From Hawksworthiomyces lignivorus (Eukaryota; Ascomycota; Sordariomycetes; Ophiostomatales; Ophiostomataceae): DNA of 64,000 bases. The stretch covers positions 62,449 to 126,448 of the forward strand of contig NTMA01000105.1 of NCBI GenBank assembly GCA_002917075.1, in the 5' to 3' direction. The notes under the pieces are model-generated. The model was not told the origin of the DNA, ran no database searches, and saw only the letters and a list, made by a program, of their open reading frames with translations. Shown one piece after another: positions 1-11,981 of the stretch (position 1 is the first letter of the stretch; every line of letters begins with the position of its first letter). A program made the position numbers and the translations under genes.

Positions 1-1
1 G

Positions 2-598
2 TCTCTGTCGCCTCGGCGGCGGCCGTCCCCCCTCGAGACGGGTTCTTCGGCGAACGACACCAGCACCGCCAGCAACGGCGGCGGCGGCGGCGGGGCCACC
101 ATCGACACCCCGCTGCTGATGCCGCCTCCCACCACGTTTTTCGGCGAGGTGCGCCACCGCGGGCTGGTCGCCCGGCACCACGCCCGGCTCCTCGCCCAGC
201 GCCACGCCGAGTCCGTGGCGTTCCTCTTCCGCACCGCCCTCTTCCTCGTCAAGATGGCCAGCCTGGGCCGGCCCTGCTGGCCCTACTCGGTCCGCTTCGG
301 CGTGGGCGCGTCCCTCGTCGCCGTGGCCGGTTTGGATCTCGGCGTGCCAGCCAGCATGCAAGGAGCGGCGGCGGCGGGCGCCCGCGCCCGCGCCAGCCAC
401 AGCCACACCGGCGAGGACGACCGCCACCTGGCCGACGGCCGCGAGTGGATGCGCCAGGAGCCGCACCAGCCTCCCGGTTGGACCTGGGACTGGCGCGTGA
501 GCATCCTCCTGTTTGCGCTGCACTTTCTCGTTTTGAGCCTAGCGTCCCGGGCAGAGGTCCTTTGCACAGGCGGCCACGAGACGTGGGAGGCCTGGTGA
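2..598 (+). CDS. 3' part of an unrecognised membrane-protein gene (5' end outside window)
   Basis: The frame is open from the first bases of the window to a TGA at 596-598, so about 198 C-terminal residues are seen and the start is missing. I do not recognise the family. The visible part has a Ser/Pro/Gly-rich lead with a run of six glycines, then a moderately hydrophobic stretch (AESVAFLFRTALFLVK), an Arg/His/Ala-rich linker, and a second hydrophobic stretch close to the end (WRVSILLFALHFLVLSLAS) that could span a membrane. Coding bias is strong (GC-rich third positions), which supports a real gene. The end is uncertain: a GTGAGA donor overlaps the stop at 595, and a long pyrimidine tract ending in CAG at 753 could be its acceptor. 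That would replace the last residue and extend the frame to a TAG at 845-847. Confidence 0.55.
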   Translation, partial: SLSPRRRPSPLETGSSANDTSTASNGGGGGGATIDTPLLMPPPTTFFGEVRHRGLVARHHARLLAQRHAESVAFLFRTALFLVKMASLGRPCWPYSVRFGVGASLVAVAGLDLGVPASMQGAAAAGARARASHSHTGEDDRHLADGREWMRQEPHQPPGWTWDWRVSILLFALHFLVLSLASRAEVLCTGGHETWEAW

Positions 599-3500
599 GA
601 GTGGAGGGAAGGGAAGTGGGGAGAAGGGAGGGAAGAAAAAAGAGGAGCAGAGGGGAAGGGAGCTTACGACGAGATGGGGTTCGCGAGAGAATCGAAATTG
701 AAGACTCCCTGCCCCTCTTTCTTTCTCTCTCTCTCTCTCTCCTCTGCTTCCAGGGATCTCTGTTGTTCTGGAGCGCAGGATGTCGGCCCCCCCTCCTTCT
801 TCTGCCATCGCGGAACCGATATGCGAACCACGCGCACCTCGGCCTAGACAGCCACGAAAACAGAGTTTCATAAGAGCATATAATTCCGACTGCCGTGTGC
901 GTTTGTCGCTCGGTATGAAGGGAAGGGGGAGGAGGGGGAGAGGGAGAAGAGGAGTGGGGGTGGCTTTTTTTCTGCAGAATGACGAAACAACCATGATGGG
1001 TTCTCTACGAAGAAACGAAAATGAGGGGGAGAGAGCTTCTTTTGGCTATACAAGCCATCTGATATACGTGTTTTATTTTTCTTCTTTCTCTTTTCAGCAT
1101 ATACGCATATATATAATATGTCTACAATTGTGTTCGGATAGGGGGTGGGGGCGTTTCTTTCGTTGCCTTTCAGAGCGGGCAAACTGCGGTCGCCTCGGAA
1201 TTGCGCCCGTGTGCGGTTCGTCTGAAGATATTGGCGAGGAGGTAGAAAGGGGGGGAATAGGTACAAAAAAACGGCATGATCTTCTTTGTGATTTTCGTGT
1301 ATCAGATTTATGACCAGATCCCGTTCTATAATGGCTGGCTGTTTTTGCCCGTATATTTTCGGTTTTATACTCTACGTAATATAGTTCTATGTCTAGATAG
1401 GAAAAGGAGCAGCAGTGATGATGCCTCATATCAAGCGCAAAAATAGGACGCAATGCAAAAGAAGCCGAAAGATCATGATTTCAAACCAGAACTTGAAATG
1501 ACAGATGATAGTATTGCGGAATATTGAGCGTGAAATATCATTACGCCCTTACGGGAAGTATAAAAATCATCAAATGACGAAAAGATAATAGATATATCAA
1601 AGAAAGAGAAATGCTGCTGCGGCAAGATTTAGTGCCCGGCTATCCTTTTGTCTGGTATCACTTCCCCTCTTGTTCTCGCGAAATGCACGACAGGAGTAAA
1701 ATTGAAATAGCGCTTGATCCTAATTCCTATTGTAGTCTATCTCCGTTTATTTACGGTTGCTCTAAAAGGAGCGATCCGAGTCGGTGGAAGCGGCTCGGTT
1801 CTGCATCTGCCTGCATATCCGTGCATGGTTCACTGCTGTGTGGCTGCAGTTCTTCTAGCCCCCTCTCTTTCTCGCTCTGACCTTCTATTACTCTGCGCCC
1901 TATCCCGTTCTTTCTCCTGTCGATCTCTTCTTTGTGATTGTACTTTTATCTTGTTAGTGTCTATTCCGTTTCTTGAAAATTAAAGAAAATAAAACGACGA
2001 AAGGCCGCATTGTTGCAAATGCATGTGAAAGATACACATGTGAAATATGAACTGGGGCTGGCTGCTTTGCCTCATCACCAGCGGATTTAAAGGCTTTTCT
2101 TAGCATCACTTGGCTCTTCAACCAAGTCCTATTTCTGCTTATAGTTGGGTTTTTATAATCCAAGATACGTTTGCAATTTTCCATCCGCCGACGAACCGTG
2201 CTCACACCGGGTGGAAGAAAACGAGAAAAACCTAGATGGACAAACTTAATTTAGACGTATGAACGCACTGGTCATGGGTTTGTTTGGTTTCTCACGTTTG
2301 CCAGCCTTCTCTTATTCCTTTCCTTCTTATTTTCGTCGAGTTGAATTAAAACTCGAGATGCATCATAACAGGACCCGTTATGAGATAAAACCCCACTAGT
2401 TCAGCCGGAAGCATCTTGACTGGACGGGCTGTTTTCTTTTGATTTATTTTCCTTTTGGCTTCTTCGACCAGATAGGGCATTGTATAGAGCTATAGCGATA
2501 TGTCTGTCTTATAGAACAAGCCTGGCCAGAAAGGGAGGGGAAGGCCGGCCAAAAACGGAATTCTGAGATAAAAAAGGGGGTCATCAAGGGGGGATAGAGA
2601 AGCAAAAAGAGAAGCCCCCCAAACTCAGAGGAGAGGTTATCAATATGCAATAAGGAAAATCAAGATGCAAATGTTGCTTGGCTGACAATCGGAACGGGGG
2701 GAAATGATGAGGAATGCTCGTAGTCGATGGATGTTACAAGTCGTGGGACAAGTCACTATGGGTACCACACCGCTAGACGACACAACCGAGTGCAGGCCCT
2801 GTTCCTGACCAATTCTCTGTTTATTTAAATAGAGCGAATCAAAGGTCCTTGCATCTTCTCCGCAAAGGTAGAGGGGGAGGAGCGGTCAATCAATCTTGTG
2901 TGGGCGTCAATTAGACCCATCCGTTCTTGGTCTGCTGGTGTTTGGTCTCCTCCTCGTGACCATTCTTCCATCGATGCATTCTGGCTTCTATTATTTTAGA
3001 AACATTTTTGTCTGTTATATCATATATGCAATACTACTTTTCTGTTTTAATACTAGGAGAATTGCGTATGTCATCCTTCAACCTTGCCAAGGGCTTCTCT
3101 TCGCCTGTTTGGTCACACCATCTCTTGTTTCGGTCTCTGTAGATGGGGGTGTGGTATAACCAGACTATTACTTTCTGTGTGTAGTATCCGACTTCCTGCT
3201 ACTTCTATTTGTTGAACTGCTATAGTATGCCTCTTCTCGCGATGGCTTTCTGCACGGGGGGGCGACTACGAGCATAGTTCTTCGCATATACCGTGAGAGG
3301 GATTAGGGAGGGGGAACAGGAGGCAGCCTTTTCTGTCTCTTCCTGTCTCCCTACCACATACAAGTACAAATATGCCGCCCCATCCGCCAAAAATGCGTGA
3401 CAGATGAAAGTAGAACGTGTGTACAGTTCATCAAAATCTGTTGCATAGTATCTTCCTCGCCTTTTGCGTCTTGTCCTTTTCCCTCCTTGTACACCATCTT

Positions 3501-5978
3501 AAAATCAAAACTGGAGTTGAGCCATCAGAGATCAGTGTCGTCATCCACAAAGAGTTACAGTTGGCGCATATAGCAGCTTGTTTTGTCTTGTTTTTGCAGT
3601 TTTTGTGCTCTGCTTGCCGGTTATCCCTTAGTTTGTGTGCGCTTCGCTCTTGAAAAATCAATCGTTCGCTAGGTAAAGTCACCATTTTTGATTCTATCAT
3701 GCCCTTCACGATCACAGGTGTATTGGTCTCTTGTCAAAATCTTTATCGAGAGTATATTTTAGCTATTTGATATTTTTTCATGGAATGTTTCCTCATTTTT
3801 CGTGACAATTCTGCCATTCACATCTCACTTTCCATCTACATTTGATGGAAACCTCAGCTAACAGGCGTGAGGAGATTCGCATAGGTGGACAAACTTGCAT
3901 CTTTCGGCCTTCGTGAATTCAATAAATTTTCCGTCGTTTCATTTTGCGTATTCGTTTCGATCTACGTTGCTTCTTCAGCGCGCTTTCCAAAAGCCTGCAA
4001 TTTTGTCGGTCCTTGAGTTCTTCTACCCCCTTTTCGGCTTTCCAGCGGACAGCCAGTTCTCAGTCCAAAAATCAAACTCCAAAAAGCGAAAACCAATCTC
4101 AAAATCAAAATGTGCATGCGAAAGATCTTCATTCACCACCGGTGTGGTCATAAAATCACAGAGCTGATCGAGGCCTGCGGTGATGTCGAATGCAAAACCG
4201 TCTACGATGTCTCTGTTGTCACCAACAAATACACCTGTATTACGCCTTCTTGCCACTTCTATGGGCACTTTTGACGTCCTGGAGGCGAAGAAAGCCTGAA
4301 ATGGGCAGCTGGATTTACTTTCATCTCTTATTTCCCTCCAGTTCTTCCTTGTTTTCTTCTTTTAATTTCCTTGTATTTTCCTTTTTCCATTTCTATTTCT
4401 CTTAATTTTTTTGTGCGTGTGCAAGAGATTGACTGCGGTACATAATCATGAGATAACGAAATTACGGCCGACAAAGCTTCTTGTATTCTAAGCAGTGCGC
4501 CATCCATGGTTAGGAGTTGGGAGTGAGGGCCAGGGCTCGACGAACTAAAGCCAAAACCTTGAAACAAGAAAAAAAGGGGGGGGATAAGACGCTTCGACGC
4601 CTGCGAAGGGGGCCAGATGATTATTGTCTATTTTCTTCTTGATTTTTACTAGTCGCAACGTTTCTTTATTTGATTTTACTCTTCTTGCTCTTTCTTTAAA
4701 ATCAAAGTGTGCTGCGTACGCCCATCCATGGAGACTCAGCTGTTCAAGCAAATTGAACCTCTTCTTGTAGGTATAGCATTCTACATCGTACCAACAGTCT
4801 ACAATAGTTTCTCCATACATCTGCCTATCCATTTCTAGAATTATAATACAGTCTGTGAAATATGTCTGTAGCAAACGAAATAAATTACTTAGCAGAAAGC
4901 TTTTTGCTAAACGCCCAATCTACGGCAACCCTATTTGAGGCTTCGATTTAGCAACTTGTGCTTCTAGTGCAGAGAAGAAGAATCTAAAGAACAAGGTTTA
5001 TGAATTCTAGTATGTTGAGTACCATGTACCGTGCCATCATGGCGATGTGATAGGGCAAATGGCCATCTGGCCTTATGTGTGTGCCCGTTTTCGGCGGCAT
5101 CCGCGCCAGGAAGCTGCCGTTCCGCTCGCGGCCATTCCTGAACGGCCTGTCAATTCTTTGCTCCCTTCGGTGATTTTCTCTTTACAGTGATTATATTATT
5201 TTCATAGTATCTCCAGTTATTACAACGGTCACATGCGTCTTACTTTGCCTGGCTAGTCTTGCACTTGAGAGTCCTTCTTACCAGGATTTTATACCCCCGA
5301 GGAAAAATTAGCTAGAATATTTATCTTATTTATTTCATTTTTATTTTCTCTTGACCCTCTTGGACCTGTTCTTGATATCCATAATAAAATTTTATTATTC
5401 CTCTTCTCTTCCTTTAGATTCCGGCGAAGACATGTATGCCGGCTAAGACCACTTTCCCTTAACTGCATCTTAGCCACTCGGCAGGCAACATGTAAAATGC
5501 ACATTTGACGAAGAAAAAATATGGGCACTCACGAGATCATTCTCGTCTTTTCATTTATTAGAACAACGGCTCATGCGGTGTTTCTTCAGGGTACGGAGGT
5601 CTAGTTTCAACATCGAGGAGAATGGGACCTGGAAGGACCTTTACGCATTTATCAAACTGAGAACAAACTACCAAGGCTGCTGAAATGCTCGTTTCTAATT
5701 GAACAATAATATCTGTGGATGGATACAATGCATGCAATAATAATGACAAGATAGAAATAATACCAAAGCTCAAGAGCAACTCAGAAGAAAATTCAAAGAG
5801 TCGTCAAATCGTTTTGCGTTCATGATAACAGTCGACAGTGACAATAACAGAGGACCTTTAACTGCGGGGTATGGTGAAACAACTCCAATAACACGAAGGG
5901 AACAGAAAAGAATAAGCAATATTCATGGAAAGGGAATTTTTTCCTCTCAAGTGAGGGTGTGTGTATGCGTAAGTGTGA

Positions 5979-6009
<31 letters not shown>

Positions 6010-6423
6010 TGCGGGCACTCTGACGATGAAATGAGATCAGTACGTCGGAATATTAACACACTGCCGCTGCATGAACCTCGCGTGGATTCACCCCTTCTTT
6101 CCCTTCTCACCGACTCCCGATAGAGTAATGCCTTCAACCTCGAATGGCCAAATACGCACATGGTTGACTACCGGGTTGCCTAGAAGAGCATGTATTAATA
6201 TACGCGCAATCAAAGAAGCCTGCTTTGGGGAAGAGGAGAGCAAGAAGGGACGTTGCTGTCTCACCCGTTGATAACCCCCACTTCTCCCTGCCGCCTTGAC
6301 CTCAGTCTATGGGTATACTTATCCTGCAATGATGTCATCTACATCTTGTCCCAGTACCGTTTGGCTGAGGTGAAGAACTTTGGATGGCTAGAAAGAAAGG
6401 GGGGAAGGAAGACCGGCGTCTGG
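599..6423. other. 5.8 kb spacer without a recognisable gene
   Basis: No open frame here has coding-like composition; the longest are about 180 codons or fewer and carry homopolymer-driven residues. The stretch is rich in pyrimidine or purine tracts (CT repeat near 720-750, G-rich tract 908-960) and AT-rich DNA. A GT microsatellite lies near 5955-6013. No tRNA box pair or transposase was seen. Confidence 0.5.
5955..6013. repeat. (GT)n microsatellite
   Basis: An interrupted GT-rich tract leads into an uninterrupted GT run from about 5988 to 6012. It sits in non-coding DNA. Confidence 0.9.
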
Positions 6424-7886
6424 TCATGTCAGGTCGCGATCATGTAGCATCTGCCACTTGTCGTGGGTAGCATTGATGTGCACCCGCAGGTCTTCGGCCG
6501 TATCATAGGTCTGGGCTAAGCCACTCGATGTGCAGAGGACACAGCCATATCCCGCCGAACCGCCTTCGCAGTGGCTCTTGGCGAGAAACCGCTTGGACAT
6601 GCTAAATCCCTCCTTTAGCAAGATTGTGGAGGTCTCGCGGCCGGCCGAAAGGGTCAGAGATGACATGTTGGCCGTCGTTGCTGCGACGGCCGAGATGGCA
6701 GGACCCTCGCTCTGCCAGCGAAATCCGCAACGGCATTTACGGGCCGCCGGAACGGGCCGGCGCACGTCCACCTGCAGTGCCATCGCTTCTGGGCAAAATA
6801 TATTGAAGACGCTGTTTTTGGGCCGTACCAAGCTCTGGTTGGTCTTTCCGCTGAAGGTGCTGAGTGCTCCGCCATAGGCAGATTCTAGATCAGCTGTGGC
6901 CAGATTTATCTCCTTTTCTACTGTCGTGTTCGGTGCCGCATTTGTGTTTGGCTGCACACCAGCGCCTGCCGCCCTGAACTCTTCAGGCAGAGGCGGAACC
7001 GGAGGCAGAAGTGCCAACTCTTTCGGCGTCAGAGGTGGAGACGGCGGCTCTGATTGGAATACTAGTGGGCCGGAGAGAACAGACCAGGCCGTTGTCATGT
7101 TGTCATCTTCTAGATATGTGAGCCACCGGGCAGATGGTGCTGGGGCTGGTGCTGGGGCTGGCGCAGGGGCTGGCGCAGGCATAGATGGACGTGATGGCAG
7201 AGCAGGCAGGGCTGGTAGGGTAGGCATTGCTGTTTTGTCTCCCCGTGGCGACCTCTCCGGTTCTAGTCTTGGAGACCGTGTTTCTTCTCTTAAGCCAGAT
7301 AGCGGCCTGTCTTGTGAAGGCAATCGCCACCTTGGCATTTGTAAATCGCGTGGCACATCTGACCGACGAAGTGCCATCCGCCGGTACTGTTCCACCAGGG
7401 CTTGAATAGATGCTGTGCGTGCTGTCTCGGATGCTTGCAGAATGACATTGATATCCAGGGGCCCGGCAATAGACGCCAGAGCGCTGCGCAAGGTGGCTAC
7501 TTGATCCTGCAGGAGATCGCGCTGAGCAGCAAGGGCACGACGGCCCGCACCTAGAATTCGTGTCAGTCGGCTCTCCCAGGCGGTAAATCATAACCGCAAG
7601 AGACAAGGCAAAGAAAACACAACTTACTGTCGCCTCGAGCGTAGTCGCTGCCTAGAATCGCGAACCCAGCACCATAGACTTCAGATGTTCGAAGCCCCAG
7701 GTTGAATGATGTAGTGAGTGCGCATTTGGCCATTACTCTGACCGTCGTGGTGCCCGGCTTGCGGTAGTGATTTGACCTCTCTCGGCGGTCTCGCCATTGT
7801 GTATAGAGCTCCAGGCCGACTCCGAACGACGACGACAGCTCGCTGACCAGATTTCCCACAGATGCGGATCCCCTTTGAGTTTCCAT
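6424..7886 (-). CDS. Fungal protein with N-terminal coiled segment and C-terminal C2H2-like zinc finger
   Basis: Two exons: 7886-7628 and 7550-6424, joined across a 77-nt intron (donor GTAAGT, branch-like CTGAC, acceptor TCTAG, phase 1), giving 461 aa. The join restores a helical stretch (AALAAQRDLLQDQ-like) that neither exon ORF shows alone. The N-terminus (ASVGNLVSELSSSFGVGLELY) resembles the amphipathic lead of a common fungal family often annotated as C2H2 proteins. The middle is disordered, with an Ala-Pro repeat encoded around 7126-7182 and Pro-rich segments. Near the C-terminus a finger-like motif is visible: C-x2-C-x14-H-x4-H (GCVLC ... HINATH). Role unknown; nucleic-acid binding is an inference from the finger. 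It is not paired with an obvious partner; the Zn2Cys6 gene downstream on the other strand is divergent. Confidence 0.8.
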
Positions 7887-9169
7887 GACTGCCTCTCAGT
7901 ACAAGGCTGCACCAACTGAGACCGTAATTAGTCGAGGAATTTTGTTTCCATCCGAACGCGGAGTCTCATAGCGGCATTTAACAACAACAACAACGGTTTT
8001 CACCATGGCCCAATTCAGAGATTCCCCTTGGCGAAGGCAGAACGAGGCAGTCTGGACAAGAGCGCCCTGCTGCGTCTCTGTAAAGAGACGAACAAACTCA
8101 TAAGAGGTTGAAAACAAACGAAACAAAGGGAAAAGGAGAAAAAGGGGCCTGATGAAAGGCCCGGTCAAACGCTGGACCTGTCTATTGTTGTCTGCCCAAA
8201 AAGGAGAGGACTTGGAGACAGGGCAGGCGTTTTTTTTAGCTCAGGCCCTTATCTCTGACAATCTCAGCGTGCATGTTGGCGCGTACGATGAGCGGGCGTC
8301 CCGATCAACCAACGGCTGACCTTCCTAGCAGGTCTTGGCCTGCTGTGCTCCGTGCTGTGCATATGGCAGGCTGACGGCAGGCTGTGGACGGGTGACAATT
8401 CCGTCAGAGAAAACACATCATGGCAGAGAATCCTACATGTCAGCTCTGGAGACGAGTTAGGGATCTGCATCTCGGCAACAGAGCGACGATCAAATGTGTC
8501 TGTTCAAGAAATCTGAAGAAGACTCTCGAAGCCGGGTCTGACAGCACCGCATGCGCGTTAATTTTAAAGAGAGATCGAGATAACTAGCGGAAACTAGTAA
8601 ATACTGAAAAGGAAGAGAATATTGAATATCCTCGCACTAGCGAGACTAAAGAGAGCTCGCGATAGGGCGAGCCACACAGCGAACAATGCCCACCTGAAAC
8701 CCCTGCATGCAAAATTATTGTACAATGTATGGCGTATATGCTTATACGGACGTGTACAAGCGTATACGCGGAGTACGCGGAGTACGCGGAGTACGGAGTG
8801 CCACGCACTCACTGCGCGCCAGCTGCAAGACCCCTGTACTTTTGGACGGACCGTATGGCGCGCACTATTGGCTCGCTAAGGGCGCAGGAATGGGTTTAGT
8901 TAGCAGCCCATGTCTTGGCTCAGCCTTCAGGTCTCTGTGAGGCAGGTTTCATCCAATGTCTGCACAGGACCATTCTTCGTAAGCACACTTGTTGCGACAG
9001 TTTTGCATCCCAGTCACACTACAACAAACTATTACAGGCAATTTACCCCGGGAAAGACGAGCAGGGACGCCGGAGTCACAACACCATTGCAGGAGGAAAA
9101 CGCCCACGGCTGTCAGACCGCTCAACTAGCTGGGCTGCAAACAACGGTCATCCAAACCTGCCAGCGGCC
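7887..9169. other. Divergent promoter region of the C2H2-like and Zn2Cys6 genes
   Basis: About 1.3 kb separates two divergent starts. It holds an AAC triplet run near 7981-7995 and a short tandem repeat at 8766-8799. The frame of the downstream gene stays open upstream of the chosen ATG as far as 8915, but that extension lacks family-like sequence. Confidence 0.5.
8766..8799. repeat. Tandem 9-bp repeat ACGCGGAGT (3 copies plus a partial)
   Basis: Three head-to-tail copies of ACGCGGAGT at 8766-8792 are followed by ACGGAGT. The unit contains CGG, the half-site used by many Zn2Cys6 proteins, and lies about 370-400 bp upstream of a Zn2Cys6 gene. Use as a binding array is only an inference. Confidence 0.85.
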
Positions 9170-10666
9170 ATGGCGGGCCCTGTCAAGACCCGCTCGGCCT
9201 GCGACCGGTGCCACGGCCAAAAGCTTCGGTGTCCCAAGCAAGCAGGCAGTCGTGTGTGTCTGCGGTGCGAGAGGGCTGGGACACCGTGCACTTTCAGCCC
9301 GGTGGGGCGCTTCGGCGCTGTCAGCGGCGGCGGGAGTGCAACGGTCGACGCCAGCGACGGCGTGGCGAATGGCGCGAACATCTCTCTGCTTCCTGTTGTT
9401 GCAGGCTTCGGCGACATGGGGCGGCTGGGCGATGTAGTTATGTCCAGCGGCTGGCCGACGCCATATGACGACGGCAGAGGCGACGACAGAAATGGAAGCG
9501 AAGAAGGCCAGCATGGCATCGCTGGTTTCAACTTCGACGGCCTGATAGGGATGACGGCTGCAGAGTCTTTGTTTCTAAGTGACCAGTCGCTGCCGGGCTT
9601 TGCTGCAGCTAGTGGCATCACGCTGCCTGGCGCTGCGGGGATGCCTGCCGCTATGTCCTCGACAACAACGTCAACGACGGCGGCGACAGAATCTTCCAGC
9701 TCGAGAAATGGCGCAGAGCAAAGCAGCAGCAACAGCAGTGGTGGCAACGGCAGCAGTAACAGCCCACCAAAAATCGCCGGCGGCTTGACGCCGTCTCGGC
9801 TGGCGCCATCCGCAACTCTCGCCCAGCGCCTGTCGCGCATCGTAACTGACGCGGACATTCTCTACACGGCTTTGCCTCTGGAATCAGCTATGCATGCATC
9901 GCAAGACATGTTTATGGAAGTCCTTCGCGGAGACGACTCTGACACCGTTGCCAAAAAGGAGTTTCTAGAAAGCGTTTTCGAGATAACACTGCGCTTGTCC
10001 AATGCTTACGCAGATGCCGAGAACTGCATAGTCGTCGACTCGCTTGCGCCCTGCGGGATACCCGACTGCCTGCACAGCACCAGCCTGCCAGGAAACTTGG
10101 CGAGGCTGGAAGAGACGTTTCGAGCCAGCAGCATTAGCAGACTAGCAGACAAGAGCTCGTCCAAGGAAGTGAAGCTGGACATGACCATTCCCAGCTTGCT
10201 CGTGGCGAGCCACTCGCGGCTGCTCGACAGCCTCGTGCGTATCACCCATGGTGTCTTCTACTGCTACAAGCTGCGGTTTGTTACCCAGACCCTAGACGAG
10301 GCCGAGATGCATCTTCCCGACCTGCACGTCGGCTCCTTTGTTCCGCCAAAGGATTCTGCGGCTCTGATGTATGCGTTTTTGCTACGTCACATGCTCAACA
10401 GCCTGCTAGAAAGAACCGAAAATCTTGTGAAGACGCTGAAAAAAGTCGCCGCGTCGGCAGCAGCCCCAGAACTCTCATCTGTCATAAAGGACCAGACGAC
10501 TGCAACTGAGCCGTCTACTAAGAACGGCGATCAACCCTCCACTACCAACCCTCAGCTGCAGCTGGTAATAATGCAGTTTGAACTCTTAAGAGACCGTCAT
10601 CGTACGACACTACACCACCTTGAAGCTGTAGGCACTGATCTGGCTGAGAGCGGTTTAATTAGGTGA
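9170..10666 (+). CDS. Zn2Cys6 (Gal4-type) transcription factor, AflR-like architecture
   Basis: Single exon, 498 aa from the ATG at 9170. That start was chosen because it places the binuclear zinc cluster near the N-terminus, as is usual in the family. Residues 11-40 carry Cys11, 14, 21, 30, 33 and 40 in the order C-x2-C-x6-C-x8-C-x2-C-x6-C (ACDRCHGQKLRC). A long Ser/Thr/Gly/Ala-rich disordered linker follows, then a helical C-terminal region with a CGIPDC motif and the segment LVKTLKK. This layout (N-terminal cluster, short conserved C-terminal region, no long fungal_trans domain) resembles regulators often found near secondary-metabolite genes, such as the AflR type. It is expected to be nuclear and DNA-binding. 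No biosynthetic cluster adjoins it, so its target is unknown. Confidence 0.88.
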   Translation: MAGPVKTRSACDRCHGQKLRCPKQAGSRVCLRCERAGTPCTFSPVGRFGAVSGGGSATVDASDGVANGANISLLPVVAGFGDMGRLGDVVMSSGWPTPYDDGRGDDRNGSEEGQHGIAGFNFDGLIGMTAAESLFLSDQSLPGFAAASGITLPGAAGMPAAMSSTTTSTTAATESSSSRNGAEQSSSNSSGGNGSSNSPPKIAGGLTPSRLAPSATLAQRLSRIVTDADILYTALPLESAMHASQDMFMEVLRGDDSDTVAKKEFLESVFEITLRLSNAYADAENCIVVDSLAPCGIPDCLHSTSLPGNLARLEETFRASSISRLADKSSSKEVKLDMTIPSLLVASHSRLLDSLVRITHGVFYCYKLRFVTQTLDEAEMHLPDLHVGSFVPPKDSAALMYAFLLRHMLNSLLERTENLVKTLKKVAASAAAPELSSVIKDQTTATEPSTKNGDQPSTTNPQLQLVIMQFELLRDRHRTTLHHLEAVGTDLAESGLIR

Positions 10667-11981
10667 TTAGAAGAAGGAGACTGTCCACATCTGACAGATC
10701 TACCCTGAATCCTGTCACTGCGCTTGCTTAGGCTTTGATACCCCAGCTAGTCTTCTATTCAAGAGAGTGACACATGAGAGCCAGGATTGTAGAATGCAGG
10801 GCGGTTTTAGCCGAACAGAAAGCGGACTGACCAGCTGCTACACAAATCTTTACTGAAGCCAATTTACCGTTTGCCATTTGCCCGACCGCACTTGTATGTT
10901 GGATATTTCAACCAGTCTGTCGGAATTTTCGAAGACACGTACTTGAAATGCAACGTCCTCCTGCTTCTTTCTTCAAGGGAATGGCGCTGCTGTTCAAAAG
11001 AAGTAATCTGCGAGCATGAAGAGACCAAGTGAAGAGACCAAGCTTGAATGAAGAAGGATAACGACTTAAAGCCACAATGAGACGTTCTATTGTCAAGTAG
11101 AAATGCTTGCACAATCACCAATTCTCTGACACTTGGTACATGAAGGTCACTGGACATGGTGTTAGAAGAAAAGCTCTGATGTCCGTGTGCTCGGTCAGAG
11201 GGATGCCAAAGCTTTATTTGCCTTCCCCATAGCTCACCAATTATGCAATTCAGCCTGTCAGAAGCAATTCCCCAGCGCCCGGTAGACAAATACCCCTCGT
11301 GCGTATCTCTCCAGATGCTATGTCGATATGAGTTGACCAAGTCATCTGCTTGTCTGCAAAGACGCCAGCTGAGGAGCGCCGTGAGCGTCTTCTGGTGAGG
11401 TGGGATCTAGCTGTTTTTACTTTTAGCCCTGCAGCCCAAATTCGATACGTTTACATGCTGCTACCCGCTGCTGTATGATATCTATGCATCAAGAGGCGCA
11501 GCAACATGTTCATACGCCACATGCGGGAGTTCACAGGCTCGTCTTGCTCTACAGTCGGTTAAATTAGAAGTAGGAGAAGTAGGGTGTTGAGCTTCCTTCA
11601 TTAAAATCGATATCGTCGACCTCCGATTTGTCTCGAAACCAGCGCAGCAGCAACATCTATTAAATGTATGGGGAGATGTATGGCTAGAACCGACCATGTT
11701 GATATAAACAAATTCTCTTTCATTTCGCTCCCGAGCCATAATTCGGAAGCCCCGCACTCTTTAATTTTTGTCTTCTCTATTCTCGCCGTTGACCCTGGAT
11801 TTTGTTTTGGTTTTGATTTTCCTCGTACCAGGAAAACATATATCTGGGGCTTAGTTCGAACGGCATGAAGTGGAAACCTTCTTTCTATGATTTTCTTTTC
11901 TTTTTTGTCTCAGGGAATATTTTTGGTTCCTTGTTCACTTTTACGATAACTATTCTTCGATCATAATATCTACCGAAAACC
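10667..11981. other. 1.3 kb spacer
   Basis: No supported gene. A 158-codon frame on the minus strand (10864-11340) has no recognisable domain or signal and was not accepted. Confidence 0.5.

Noticed and set aside
10864..11340. 158-codon minus-strand frame
   Set aside because: Ordinary AT-rich composition, no signal peptide, domain or splice support; a lineage-specific gene cannot be excluded.
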